Positions 33,624-44,183 of a stretch of 64,000 nucleotides of DNA are shown here, piece by piece. The notes under the pieces were generated by a model. The model saw only the letters and a program-made list of their open reading frames with translations, searched no databases and had not been told where the DNA came from. A program made the position numbers and the translations under genes. Source of the stretch: Lactuca virosa (Eukaryota; Streptophyta; Magnoliopsida; Asterales; Asteraceae); contig CAKMRJ010003334.1 in NCBI GenBank assembly GCA_928212115.1, positions 107,535,381 to 107,599,380 of the forward strand. The letters are read 5' to 3'. Position 1 is the stretch's first letter; each line of letters opens with the position of its first letter.

Positions 33624-33925
33624 TTTGGCCACTGACAGCTTGTCTTCGTGTTTTTTGGCTGGAATTGGACTAGGAACATTACCATAAGCTGTTTTTGAAC
33701 TTATAAACTTGTTTTTGATGTGGTAATGTTCATGCGAATCCAATTTCAAAGATAATTGTCAATAGAGTCATGTTTTGTATTAGTTTAAAAGTTATGCTAA
33801 TTACATGAAAAAAGTTTGATGTGAATTATCTTTGTTCATATGAGTTGCTTAGATTAATAGATAAGTTAATTGATTATGTGTTTTCAATCCATTTTAATCT
33901 AAGAGATGATTCTAAAATGTGTTTG

Positions 33926-34256
33926 TGTAACTTGTCCTCAAGTTACATGAAAGGTCACATTTAAGTTTCATAAAACTCATAAAAGTTGGCAATAGTTACA
34001 AAAAATGAAGAGTCTTGTCCTCAAGTTATGGAGGTTCAAGAGTCACTTCATTAAGTAATAAAATGTGTAACCTTAATTAATTCCATAAGTTACAAAATAA
34101 AGAAAAGTTACATTCTTTTATTAGTTTAAAGTCTTCCATAACTTGTCCTCAAGTTATGGAACTTGAAGAGTCTTTTAATTAAAACTACTTTAAACACATA
34201 AGTTATGGAATTAATTAGTTTTGAATAGTTTCAAAACTTGCCCTCAAGTTTTGGAA
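33926..34256 (+). promoter_or_regulatory. Leader hairpins with CTTG-YCCT-CAAG core (four copies)
   Basis: Copies at 33926-33947 (TGTAACTTG/CAAGTTACA), 34014-34025 (short), 34134-34161 (TTCCATAACTTG/CAAGTTATGGAA, 12 perfect pairs) and 34232-34253 (CAAAACTTG/CAAGTTTTG). Loops are TCCT or CCCT. Outer bases change in complementary pairs between copies. Confidence 0.7.
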
Positions 34257-34678
34257 TTTGAACAGTTTTCACTTAAGAATACTTTAATTCCAAGTTAGCC
34301 CTTAGAATTTTAAAAGTTAAAATTCAACCCTTATACTTTATAATATTATAAGTTAATAATATTTATATATATGTATAAGAGCAAGTCAGTCTTACCGTTA
34401 GTAGGCCTCATTCACGAAGCCGGTCTATAAGGGGGGTATAAGGTTACTGCCTATAAAATGACAGTTTAATGGGTGTCCACTCTCACCCGCCGCTTCCTTG
34501 ACCGGTGGAGGGTCGTTAGCCGAACGGGTAGGACAAGGACTAGAATTCTCCCTTCATTAAAAGTATTAATGATAAATACTAAGTAACTAAACCTTTATAA
34601 ATACCCAATATTAGTTACTTAGGAAAATGTGAATTTGGTGCTAACCCATGAAATTACACTTTGCACTTTGTTTAAGTC

Positions 34679-34798
34679 AGTTAGTGGAGCGTGTGTGGTT
34701 AACCGGCACACTAACTCGTATTTAACAAGGTAGGCAAAGGGTAACTTAATGTTTATCATAGTATCGATGGAGCGTGTGTGGTTAACCGGCACATCGAT
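34679..34798 (+). promoter_or_regulatory. Leader hairpins with fixed 22-nt loop (two copies)
   Basis: AGTTAGTG/CACTAACT (34679-34716) and ATCGATG/CATCGAT (34763-34798) each enclose the same 22 nt with core GTGTGTGGTTAACCGGCA. The second stem differs from its copia A counterpart (ATCAATG/CATTGAT) by one compensating G-C to A-T change. GGTTAACC is itself palindromic and could support loop-loop dimer contacts. Confidence 0.75.
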
Positions 34799-34853
34799 TG
34801 AGGGGTAAACACTTAAGGGTACCAAGTATATTTGCATGGTTACTTCACACCTT

Positions 34854-35080
34854 GTTTTGTGATCCTCGGCATCCCAGTCACAAAACCTGAAGAGCACACT
34901 CGAGATTGAAACATGCCATTGAACAGTTCAATGAATCTCAAAAGACCCTAGGAGTTTCAAATCCAATAAAAACCTAATAATTTATTTTGTTTTTCATGGT
35001 GGAAATTGGTGAATCGTCATTCACCTACCTTCAAATATTTTATAGCTTGGATTACGGCATCCCTCTTCCAAGTTATAAAA
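34854..35080 (+). promoter_or_regulatory. Leader hairpins with GGCATCCC loop and CGTC loop
   Basis: GTTTTGTGA/TCACAAAAC (34854-34886) surrounds a 15-nt loop identical to that in A. GGTGAAT/ATTCACC (35008-35025) surrounds CGTC. TTTTATAGCTTGG (35038-35050) pairs with CCAAGTTATAAAA (35068-35080), 13 pairs with one G-U, around a 17-nt loop ATTACGGCATCCC plus TCTT. Confidence 0.7.
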
Positions 35081-35159
35081 AGTATTGTGTTGAGTCCTAG
35101 CCTTAATATTTCATATTGGGTGTTATATTAAGGACTTTAAATCAACTATCTTGAATATC

Positions 35160-38100
35160 TCCCAAACGATGTCTGGTTTAGACATTTATGATCTTCCCAA
35201 ATCTCTTGAAACAAGCTTTCCTAAATGAAGATGATGTCCCATGGAAATCATACTTCTTTCACCTCCTCCAATTATTCTCCCTAACCCACAAGTTCTTGAA
35301 AAGTTTAAGGTCACTCAAGCCCTATTGGCAAGCAAAGGTCTAGGTGTGATCACATCTTGGAGATGAAGTCACATATTAACAAGCCGGGAGAGTTGGATGT
35401 CAAAGTCTTGAGAAAGTTGGTGGCTCAACTACTTTCTAAGTCACATAGTGAGTTCCTTTGGGACTCCTATGAAACAGACTATGACAAGACCCTTAATGAT
35501 CTTATCTATTTGCTAAGATCAACTTCCTAAAACTTTATGGACATTGACAATGATGACATTGGATATCCAGTAAAGCTCTCTCTTCCCAATGGAAAGGGAT
35601 CAGCCATTGTCCACTCGGTTGACCAAATGGTAAAGAGAGAGGCTAAGTCTGTGATAGTCCCATGTACCATTATCAAGGGTCCATAGGTATCTATTGCCAA
35701 AAGAAGGGGCATTGTTTACGAAGCTGCCAAATTTTACCTAAAGATGTTAAAGTCAATATGTTTGACTCTACTTCAGGTAAAGTCCACTATCTAACTCTGC
35801 TAAGTTTCTATTCTGAGATTCTTGATACATGATGTGACTAGGTCACATGTTGATGTTTTAAGAATCAAAGAAAAAGTGAAGAAACTTAAAGAAAGAATAT
35901 GCTGAATCTGATCGCGTAGATGGATTTCTATCGCATAGTTTTGGATTCTTGAGCTACTTCTTAGGAGTTATGATATATTGCTTAGGAATAGATAACAACA
36001 AAGTTTTCATGTGCTTTTGCACTGTAAGGATAGTGTTTCCGCAAAGTTTTTAAAAAAAAGGAAAAATTTTGATTTTATTTATTTTAAAATATCCTTACAA
36101 TGGCATTTGTGAAAATTTTTGTTGCTTATAAGATTCCATTAAGAGCAAGAGTGGAAATATGAATAATGATTCTTTCATTTGTGGTAGTGTCTAAATTTAC
36201 CAAATAAGGAAAGATTCTCATCACCCAAGTTTCAGTTGGATAGAAACTTGGAATCATGCAAGTTGTATAACATGATGAATGAGAACTTTCAAGCATTGGA
36301 AAATTAAGACTAACTACTTGTTCACATGGATGTGTGAGTCAAGTAAAGGACTAAGGGATCGAGTACACATTCTTGTGCACTGATTAAGTCCACCACAAAA
36401 GATTGATAAGACTATTCGTCATGATTTACTAAAGTTTAGTAAATATGGTTACACTTACAAGTTTAAGTGTAATTCTGATACATTAGAAAAAAGATCCAAT
36501 GTATGGCAGAGCGAATAAGAAGAATCAACTTAGGCAGAAAGATAAAAGTTTCTCAAATCTGAAAAGATGGGAGAGTACTTTAGTATCATGTTTTAAGACC
36601 ATCTTAATGATTTTGAGACCTTATCACAATTCATCCTCTAAGTGCATTCTGATAGCTAAGAAGAGGAGCTATGAATTGTTGAAGTGGTCAAATCAAGAAG
36701 ATGATTCATACTTCGTTCCAAAAAACAATTCTTAGAGTTATACTCTAAGATTGTAACTTGAGTGACATGTCTTAAAGAAGGTTTAAAACACTTGTCAAAT
36801 GTAAGTGTAAAAGTTTTCTACTCTTGTACATTTGAAATTGGTAAGTTGTGATGTTTTGGATAAAACAAAGACCAACTAAGGCCAATTGTGTGAAGTGTTT
36901 GTCTTGATTAGAATCCACACTATCTCTTGAATATCTGACAAGAAATTCTTATATGTCAAGAGGACAGTGGGAGTCTTAAAGGTCTTGAAAGTCTCAAGAA
37001 CTAATCAAGAGTAAAACCTGAAGTTCTTCACTAGCACACGACTTGAGGTTTATAACCTATCGTGTTGACATATTTCTGTTTCTGTGCCCATTCCAATTAA
37101 AGTTGGCTTTGCATATGAGTTCTTAGAGTTCTCAATTGGTTGCACAGCAACTTGGAAGCAATGCCAGGCCCTTGAGCTGCCAGGTGGCCAGAATTTAAGA
37201 TTGCACAAGTTCAGTCCATATGAGTTTGTATTTGTCATTGTCCTTGTCTTGTGACTATGGTTTTGACAATTCACATGGATAAGAACACATACATCATTAA
37301 ATCTTAGTGTCATAAGGTTTCTCTCCGATTCATGAAAATAATGGTGAGGAAACACTTTCACTAAGTAGATTTTAGCTAGATAGCAATTGTGATATTTGCA
37401 TTCTCAAAGTCGTTAGTGGAGCGTGTGTGGTTAACCGGCACACTAACATGGACTTGTGAGAAGTGGCAAAGGTCTAAACAATCGAGACTATGATTACGGC
37501 ATCCCTTTTCATAGTTCTTAAAATTGTTTAGACACACATGTGAGCTATCTAAGATAAGGTGTATGATATTGATAAAGTTTTATCAAAGCAATCTAGTATC
37601 AGAAATCTGAACTTTGGTAAGAAAGTCAATAAAGTATTGTTTTTCTAGAAGTTTAGCTGATTTCTGAGTACATGTCAAAGCTAGTGGGAGCATAAGTGTT
37701 ATGCTAATAATCATCATGTTAGTGGGAGCATGATAATTATGATAAAGGTTGCAAGTTAGCAATGTTAATTATAGAAAAACAAAAGGTTTCAATTGGGAAA
37801 GAGTTGTTTTGCTATAATTAAGGGAGAGGAAATTATACTTCATTTCAATTCTAAAAGCTTAGATTGAGATTTTAATCAAATTTAGTAAGGAATATATATG
37901 AATTTCATGTTGGAATCATGTTGGAATGGCTCAACATAAGGAAATTCTATATATGGGTTCATTATTTGCGTTCTCAAATTCGATTATGATTACGGCATCC
38001 CTTTGATTAATCTGAAATTATGAGAACTTGGCAAATAGAAATATTATAGCAAAAGACTGGTTTAGTCTTTATGTGAGACATCATGAATCGTGTCCCATAT

Positions 38101-38800
38101 GCTTCGGATATAGGATTGATTGCATGTGCTATATTCATCCTTTCTAAAATTTTCCAAATGCCTGGGGCATTAAGAAGGGAAAAGGTCTAGAATTGGATAT
38201 GACTAAAAGGATTAAACAATTGTCGAGGACAATCTAAGGTTTACCAAAGATTGGTTGCTCAAGGACAGTTGGAAGTATAGTGATAATTCTGGAAGGACCA
38301 TATTGACATAATTTGTAAGGAGGCAACTCTTGCTCAGAAGTGATAGTCAAAATGGAATATGGAAATGTTTCAAAGTTAGAAATTATTCAATCTGTGTAAG
38401 ATTAGGAAACTTAATGCAAGAAGGATGTTTCCAAGGAGTTGATCTCCTTTGGAATGCTCTGTAATGTTTGTTGTCAAGTCCTTGTGACTTTGTGCATAAT
38501 CATTACAAGAGGATCAATGCATATAAGTTTAGAATCTAACAGATTTCAGTAAATGGCATGAATTTGGAATTCTTGCATTTGCAGTAGGATTTGGGACTGT
38601 GAAAAGAGGATCATTGGAGTCATGTTCAATTGATCTATTTCACAAAGTAAAGATCATAGACAAACATAGTATGCATACTTGGTGTATGGCATGACTAGTG
38701 TTTAGAAAACATAGTGTACATGCTTGGACCATGGGACAACTATTGTTTTAAATTCAAGAATAAAGTTGATAGTTGAAACAGTATAAAATGAATAATGTGT
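35160..38800 (+). pseudogene. Decayed gag-pol of copia B
   Basis: Only islands of copia coding remain. They include a Gag helical segment near 35300-35530 (EFLWDSYETDYDKTLNDLIY and LLRST), scraps of integrase near 36430-36720 (a YKFKCNSDT block and an EYFSIMF-like block), KASGS near 37676-37690 as at the start of the A RT palm, and a YASxxG-like block near 38098. Large deletions, frameshifts and noncoding insertions separate them. The longest ORFs (for example 36499-36735) are meaningless as genes. Confidence 0.65.
37412..38012 (+). promoter_or_regulatory. Leader-type hairpins repeated inside the copia B interior
   Basis: GTTAGTG/CACTAAC (37412-37447) encloses the 22-nt loop. ACTATG/CATAGT (37487-37515), within GTCTAAACAAT/ATTGTTTAGAC (37472-37533), encloses a 17-nt loop almost identical to the leader loop at 35051-35067. 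GATTA/TAATC (37982-38012), within an imperfect outer stem, encloses the same ATTACGGCATCCC core. Confidence 0.65.
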
Positions 38801-39645
38801 AATCATATGGTGATAAATAAAAGGTGTTTTATTTATATTCCTAAGTTCTGAGACCATATTGGATTCGATTATTATTGTGTTTCACTTTGCATGTTTTGAC
38901 TTCCAGAATAACTAGGTCATTGTTCTGAATGACTAAGTTATTCAAACCATCCACAGTCAGTCATATGTTGGAAGTAGATATGAATCAAGACTGTCATGGG
39001 TTGGGCTTGTAGAGGTCTAAGATGTTGGACAAGGTGGTGCTACAACACTCATGAGTGCTCATAAGTTCTGAGTATTGGATTCAACCCGCGCTCATTGGAA
39101 TCACTTCATGGATTTTATCACGAGTGATCATGAGACGATAATATCTTATATTCTTCAAACCTAGAGATATGAGTTGTTACTATGAGTTGGTTATACATTG
39201 ATTGCACGAAAACGCATTGGTAACTCGATGTTATAAAACGTGCCTTTGTGTATGATTCAACAAGTAGTAGAACAAGCCATATGAGTCGAAGTTTATCCAT
39301 TCCTTTTACCTTCGGGATAAAAGCGATATCTGTGGGCCCCTCGATGATTTGGTGATGACAAATGTAAGTGCTCGGCCGGGCCTGGACTTATTTGATTTGT
39401 TCAATTAGTCAGTCGTCATAAATCGGAAATCGGGAAACAACAAATGGACAGAGAGAATGATTATAATCCATGTCTCAGTCCATATGATATCTAGAATGGA
39501 GGAATATATGATCCCTTATCTAATGGACAAGTCATTGACAAAGGTCAGAGTTCATCGACAAGGTCAGAGTTCGACAGAAGCTTTTGAGAGCTACGATTGC
39601 TGATCGGTTCCTGAAGTCATATGCAATAATAGTTTTAGACTTATC

Positions 39646-39657
39646 CAAGTGGGAGAC
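39646..39657 (+). other. Polypurine tract of copia B
   Basis: CAAGTGGGAGAC lies directly before TGTTGG, identical to copia A. Confidence 0.85.
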
Positions 39658-39914
39658 TGTTGGACTAATGTCTAAGTCCATAACTATAATTGGTAAGACT
39701 TGACCCGACCCGGCATGGTCCATTTGGGTTGCATGGCATCATGCATTTGGATAGACTATAACGAGAGAAATAACACTTAAGGTTTGTTAATATATTATAA
39801 GTTCTAATATATTAATAAGATTATTTAATTAGTATTGATCAAGAATTAATCTAGGATTAATTAAGTGATCAAAAGAAGACTAATTAAATATATGGGTTGA
39901 TTGTGTAAATCATC
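39658..39914 (+). repeat. Truncated 3' LTR of copia B
   Basis: The first 257 bp of the LTR follow the PPT, then the sequence jumps at AAATCATCC to gypsy I sequence copied from the element's left flank. Confidence 0.9.
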
Positions 39915-40627
39915 CCATTTCCAAACGGGGATAGCCAACGACTCCATATTTCTGTGAGGTCGCTGATGCTCGACCTTGACTTTCATTCAAGTTAGGTAAC
40001 TCTCCACATACCAAGCCACATCCCGCTTCGTGCAAAGCCACCAATAACCATGTCGAAGATCTATGTACATATTTGTCGCTCCCAGATGGATGGAAAACCT
40101 CGACCTGTGTGCCTCCTCTATCAGAATTTGTCATGTACCACCAAAATATGGAACCCAAACCCTCTGATGCAAAGTCACCCATCCTTGACTATCATAATTA
40201 AAAGAGGACACCTGACCCAGTATATGCTCGGTCTTCCGGTGCTCCTCCTTCAAGGCCTCGACCTAAGCCTCGCGAATATGCTCCAACAATGGAGTAATCA
40301 TGGTCATCCTCAGACACAAATCTTGAATAAGAGTACTATCCGTATTGCGGTTAAGAGTATCGGCCACCACATTGGCCTTTCCAGGGTGATAAAGGATCTC
40401 ACTTTCATAATCCTTCACCACGTCGAGCTACCGGCGCCGCCTCATGTTCAGATTCGACTGATCCATCAGATATCTCAAACTCTTATGGTCTATGTAAATG
40501 ATACAAACAACCACATACAAATAGTGATGCCAAATCTTGAGGGTAAAAACTATAGCCCCCAAATCCAAATCATGAGTAGGATAATTTGCATCATGAGGCT
40601 TTAGTTGCCTCGAAGCATAACAATTAC
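39915..40627 (-). repeat. Duplicate of the left insertion flank (gypsy I integrase/RNase H)
   Basis: About 713 bp match 31985-32697, with roughly a dozen differences by eye, including the same stops and the ATTAC/ATTAT target bases. The copy precedes a full LTR just as the original does. ORFs 39910-40182 and 40050-40604 mirror those at 31839-32609. Confidence 0.92.
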
Positions 40628-41388
40628 TGTTGGATTAATGTCTAAGTCCATAACTATAATTGGTAAGACTTGACCCGACCCGGCATGGTCCATTTGGGTT
40701 GCATGGCATCATGCATTTGGATAGACTATAACGAGAGAAATAACACTTAAGGTTTGTTAATATATTATAAGTTCTAATATATTAATAAGATTATTTAATT
40801 AGTATTGATCAAGAATTAATCTAGGATTAATTAAGTGATCAAAAGAAGACTAATTAAATATATGGGTTGATTGTGTAAATCATCCATACTTGTATAGTGG
40901 GCTAATGCTCCATGGATTATCAAGTTGGGCTAAAACCCATAGGATGCTTCATGGATGCTCCATGGTGTATTTGAACCCATGGATCCAAGGAAATGGAAAG
41001 CCATGACAATTAGGGTTTACCCTAATTGTGACACTATATAAAGATCTTATTGGTGACAAAATCGGCACAAGAATATATGTGAAAGGGCTAGCCGATTTTA
41101 TGAAGTGTGGATTTCTCTCTAATCTATTCCAAGTGTATTTGGTGTTGTGTGAACCATTTGAGGTGTCACACTTGGGGCACTAGGCACTCAAGCTTCATGA
41201 AGACATTCTACATCAAAGAGGTATGTAATTCTAACTTAATATATATTCATATGAAGCAATGTTATTATGCTAGTTAGGATGAATACCTTGGAAAGTTCAT
41301 ATTTGCATGTATAATAGAGAAAACATAGATCCAATGTATTTAGGGTTGCATGTACACTTAGGAGTGTTAGAATGCTCAAAACCCTACA
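40628..41388 (+). repeat. Complete copia B LTR (third LTR copy)
   Basis: 761 bp, nearly identical to the 5' LTR. It is flanked on both sides by ATTAC (40623-40627 and 41389-41393), exactly what a solo LTR allele would show. Confidence 0.92.
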
Positions 41389-42450
41389 ATTACATGGCCC
41401 CTCTGCATAAGCCCTGCACACATCCATGTGATCGAAGCATCACAATAAACCATGAAATCCTCCATGCCATTGGGTAGGGCTAAAATCAGAGCCTCACACA
41501 ACTTCTACCTCAAAGTCTCAAATGCCGCATGCTGCTTAGGCCCCCAACCGAAAGTGACACTCTTCTTCGTTAGTTTGGTCAACGAAACTGCGATCCTGGA
41601 GAAATTCTCGATGAACCTCCGATAATAACATGCTAACCCAAGGAAACTCCAAATATCAGATGGAGACCTCAGAACCACCCATTGCATCACAACCTCGATC
41701 TTGGCCGGGTCGACCAATATCCCCTTCTAATTGACAAGGTGCCCCAAAAATTGCACCTCGTGCAACCAGAACTCGCACTTGGAGAATTTGGCATAAAGTA
41801 TCACCCTCCTCAGAGTCTCCAGAACCTCTCACATATAATCCTCATGCTGCTCCTTGGTCTTATAATAAACCAGAATATTGTCAATAAATACAATGATAGA
41901 CCGATCCAACATTGATCTACACTTACGGTTCATGAGATCCATGAACGCAACCGGAGCATTGGTGAGCCCGAAAGGTGTCACCACAAACTCGTAATGACCA
42001 TAACGAGTCCAGAAAGCAGTCTGCTGCATGTCTTCCTCTCTAACACTCATCTAATGATATCCCGACTGTAGATCTATCTTGGAGAACCAAGATGCGTCAT
42101 GCAGCTGATCAAACAAATCATCGATCCTCGCGAGTAGGTAACGGTTCTTCACCATCAGATTGTTCAACTCATGGCAATCGATGCACATCCTGTGGGAACC
42201 ATACTTCTTCTTCACAAACAGTATCGGTGCTCCCCAGGGTGAACTACTCGATCTGATAAATCCCTTTGTCTAACAGCTCCTGCAGCTGTGTGGACAACTT
42301 CTGCATCTCTGGAGGTGATAACCGGTAAGGTGCATTTGCTATCGGAGCCACACTTGGAACCAGATCTATACGGAACTCTACTTGACTCTCCGGAGGCACT
42401 CCAGGTAAATCCTCTAAGAACACATTGGAATACTCCCGAACGATTGACAC
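41389..42450 (-). pseudogene. Gypsy element I reverse transcriptase
   Basis: Reading leftward: YSNVFLEDLPGVPPESQVEF, YRLSPPEMQKLSTQLQELL, PLPxREDR-region in a shifted frame, then SVREEDMQQTAFWTRYGHYE and FVVTPFGLTNAPVAFMDL. The catalytic box reads IIVFIDNILVYYK (about 41863-41903), so the second aspartate is asparagine, and the thumb (YYRRFIENFSRIA) and early RNase H (VYCDASITW) follow. Stops and frameshifts are scattered. The copia B insertion interrupts RNase H. Confidence 0.87.
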
Positions 42451-42713
42451 ATCATCAACCGACTTTTTTCCTTCTTATCAGGTATCTAACACGTAGGCCA
42501 AAAAAACAGAATAACCCTGCTGAGATGTCTCCTAGCCCTCGTAGCTGAACAGTGAGTTGGTCTGTGTTGAGCACCCTCACCTTGAATAATTAGCTCTCCC
42601 CCACTTGGGTTTCAAACCTGAACTAAACGGTGCTCGCAATCGATCATTGCCTCATTAGGGCTCAATCAATCCATCCCTACGATAACCTTGCTCTCACGTA
42701 AAGGAATAGGAAC

Positions 42714-42934
42714 CTAGTCGATTGGATACCCCTCTCGAAATAACTCCAGAATACAACCCTGATGAACCCTCGATGCTCTCACTGGATGGTCGTTGGTGAT
42801 CTCCACCTCCAGCGGATAATCAATCTCCTCAGGAGCATCCCCAAATCTCTTGATGAGTGCAAGAGATATGAATGATCGGGTGGTGCCCGAATCGAAAAGA
42901 AACAAGGCCGAAACACCGTTCACTAAGAACGTCC
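42714..42934 (-). pseudogene. Gypsy element I aspartic protease
   Basis: After the intron the frame gives GTFLVNGVSALFLFDSG, with the DSG active site, then RSFISLALIKRFGDAPEE and RASRVHQGCILELF. The next residues pass a stop near 42714 and continue toward GMDWLSP-type sequence. The ATG at 42923 is internal, because the protease is fused to Gag through the spliced join. Confidence 0.82.
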
Positions 42935-43002
42935 CTATATAACCACATAGACATTAAGCAAGAAAAATAAACAATAAAATAATATAGGGAGAAGATACAT
43001 AC
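42935..43002 (-). other. Candidate 68-nt spliceosomal intron at the gag/protease join
   Basis: On the minus strand exon ...GTTACTG is followed by GTATGTATCTTC and ends GTTATATAG before GGACGTTC. Removing the 68 nt restores Val-Thr-Gly-Thr-Phe-Leu-Val-Asn. The uninterrupted Tekay-like element at 681-760 reads VTGTF across the same point. The insert is U-rich, has a CTTAAT branch-like site 24 nt from its end, and is not a multiple of three. Retained, it stays open and stops at the terminal TAG, ending Gag. Splicing itself is unproven. Confidence 0.7.
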
Positions 43003-44180
43003 CAGTAACCATATTTGGCGCTCCACGAGCCTCCTCAGTTGTCAGTTGGAAAGCTCGACTCCTCACGACTGGTGCCTCTACATTGCCCTGGCGGCCATCA
43101 GTGATCTTCAATGTCGCTGGAGCGGGTGCTGCAACTGCTCCTACTGCCAAACTCGGATAATAGACCTTGTTATGGACCCTCTGATTGCAATGAAAGCAAA
43201 TCAGACTTGATACCTTGGTAGGGGAACTATAATCTTTACCAAAGTGACCAGTCTTTCTGCATTTATATCATCTCGAACCACACGCCCTAGAAATTCCATT
43301 GTGCGCCGTGCCGCACTTGCCACAGCTACTCCGACCCTGCAGGCCCTCGATCTAGAATCAAAAGTCTTGGGATTCTTCGTTGAACCCTTGACTGTCTGCA
43401 CCTGCTATTCCTTCCTCTTTACGAAGTGCTCCAAATCGATCTCGCGTTCTCGGGATCTGGCTATCATATCCTCCAATGTACGACAAGTTGAAAAGCTAAC
43501 AAACTCCCTGATGTCCACTCTCAGCATGTCGTGGTACCGTGTATTCTTCATCTCCTCGTCTGCGGCATACTGAGGTACCAATAAATCTCTCTCTTGGAAC
43601 TTAACGGTGATCTCTGCCACAGTCTCAATCGTCTAGCGCAGGTCTTGGAATCCCCTCGCCAACTATTGCACCCCGGCAGCTAGTGCAAACTCTGCTCGAA
43701 ATCGGGACACAAAATTCGGCCAAGTCATAGCCTTAATGGATGGCGCTCCCAGAGCATATCCGACCTCCTCCCACCAGTCTGGGGCTCGCTCCCTCTGACA
43801 GCCCGCTACGAACCTCACCTTCTACCCCTCACGCCAAAACTCATCATCTGGGCACACTCCATGTATGTTATACACCCCCTGGATGCAATGTGGTCTTTCA
43901 CCCGAAGAAGTTTGGTGCCCCAGACCCCCGAACATCCTTGAACGTGAGGGTATGGGCTCCATACTATTCATCGTACAGATCGACCCGGAAGGCTCGAAAA
44001 TGTACCTCCATCATCTCAATGATCCCCTCCTTGATCGTCCTGAACATCTCTGGGGTCGCATCAAGGATACCTCGTGTAATCTCAAATGCGATGAACTCGC
44101 GTAGCCCCTCATCAATCGGTATGGTACCATCGCCCGAACCAGACCTAGATCCTGAACCTCCTGCTCCACCATGTGTCATC
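43003..44180 (-). pseudogene. gag: Gypsy element I Gag
   Basis: The start is within the segment beginning MVMTHGGAGGSGSRSGSGDG (about 44183), followed by LREFIAFEITRGILDATPEM and a capsid region with APDWWEEVGYALGAP. The segment YAADEEMKNTRYHDML is open at 43620-43405. Three zinc knuckles follow in a shifted frame near 43330-43150, and two have cysteine-to-tyrosine changes (G to A on the coding strand). The tail NMVTG joins the intron. At least three stops and frameshifts. Confidence 0.82.
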
Positions 44181-44183
44181 ACC

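Larger units (their letters stand above)
32698..41388 (+). mobile_element. Young copia element B with ruined interior and a rearranged 3' end
   Basis: The element has a 5' LTR, primer site, long leader, decayed gag-pol remnants, PPT and LTR sequence at the right. It inserted in gypsy I: ATTAT precedes the 5' LTR and ATTAC (41389-41393) follows the last LTR, one base different. ATTAC also precedes the last LTR directly (40623-40627) because the flank is duplicated there. The 5' LTR and last LTR differ at only a handful of positions by eye, so the copy is recent, while the interior has no intact ORF. It was probably moved by proteins supplied in trans. Confidence 0.85.
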
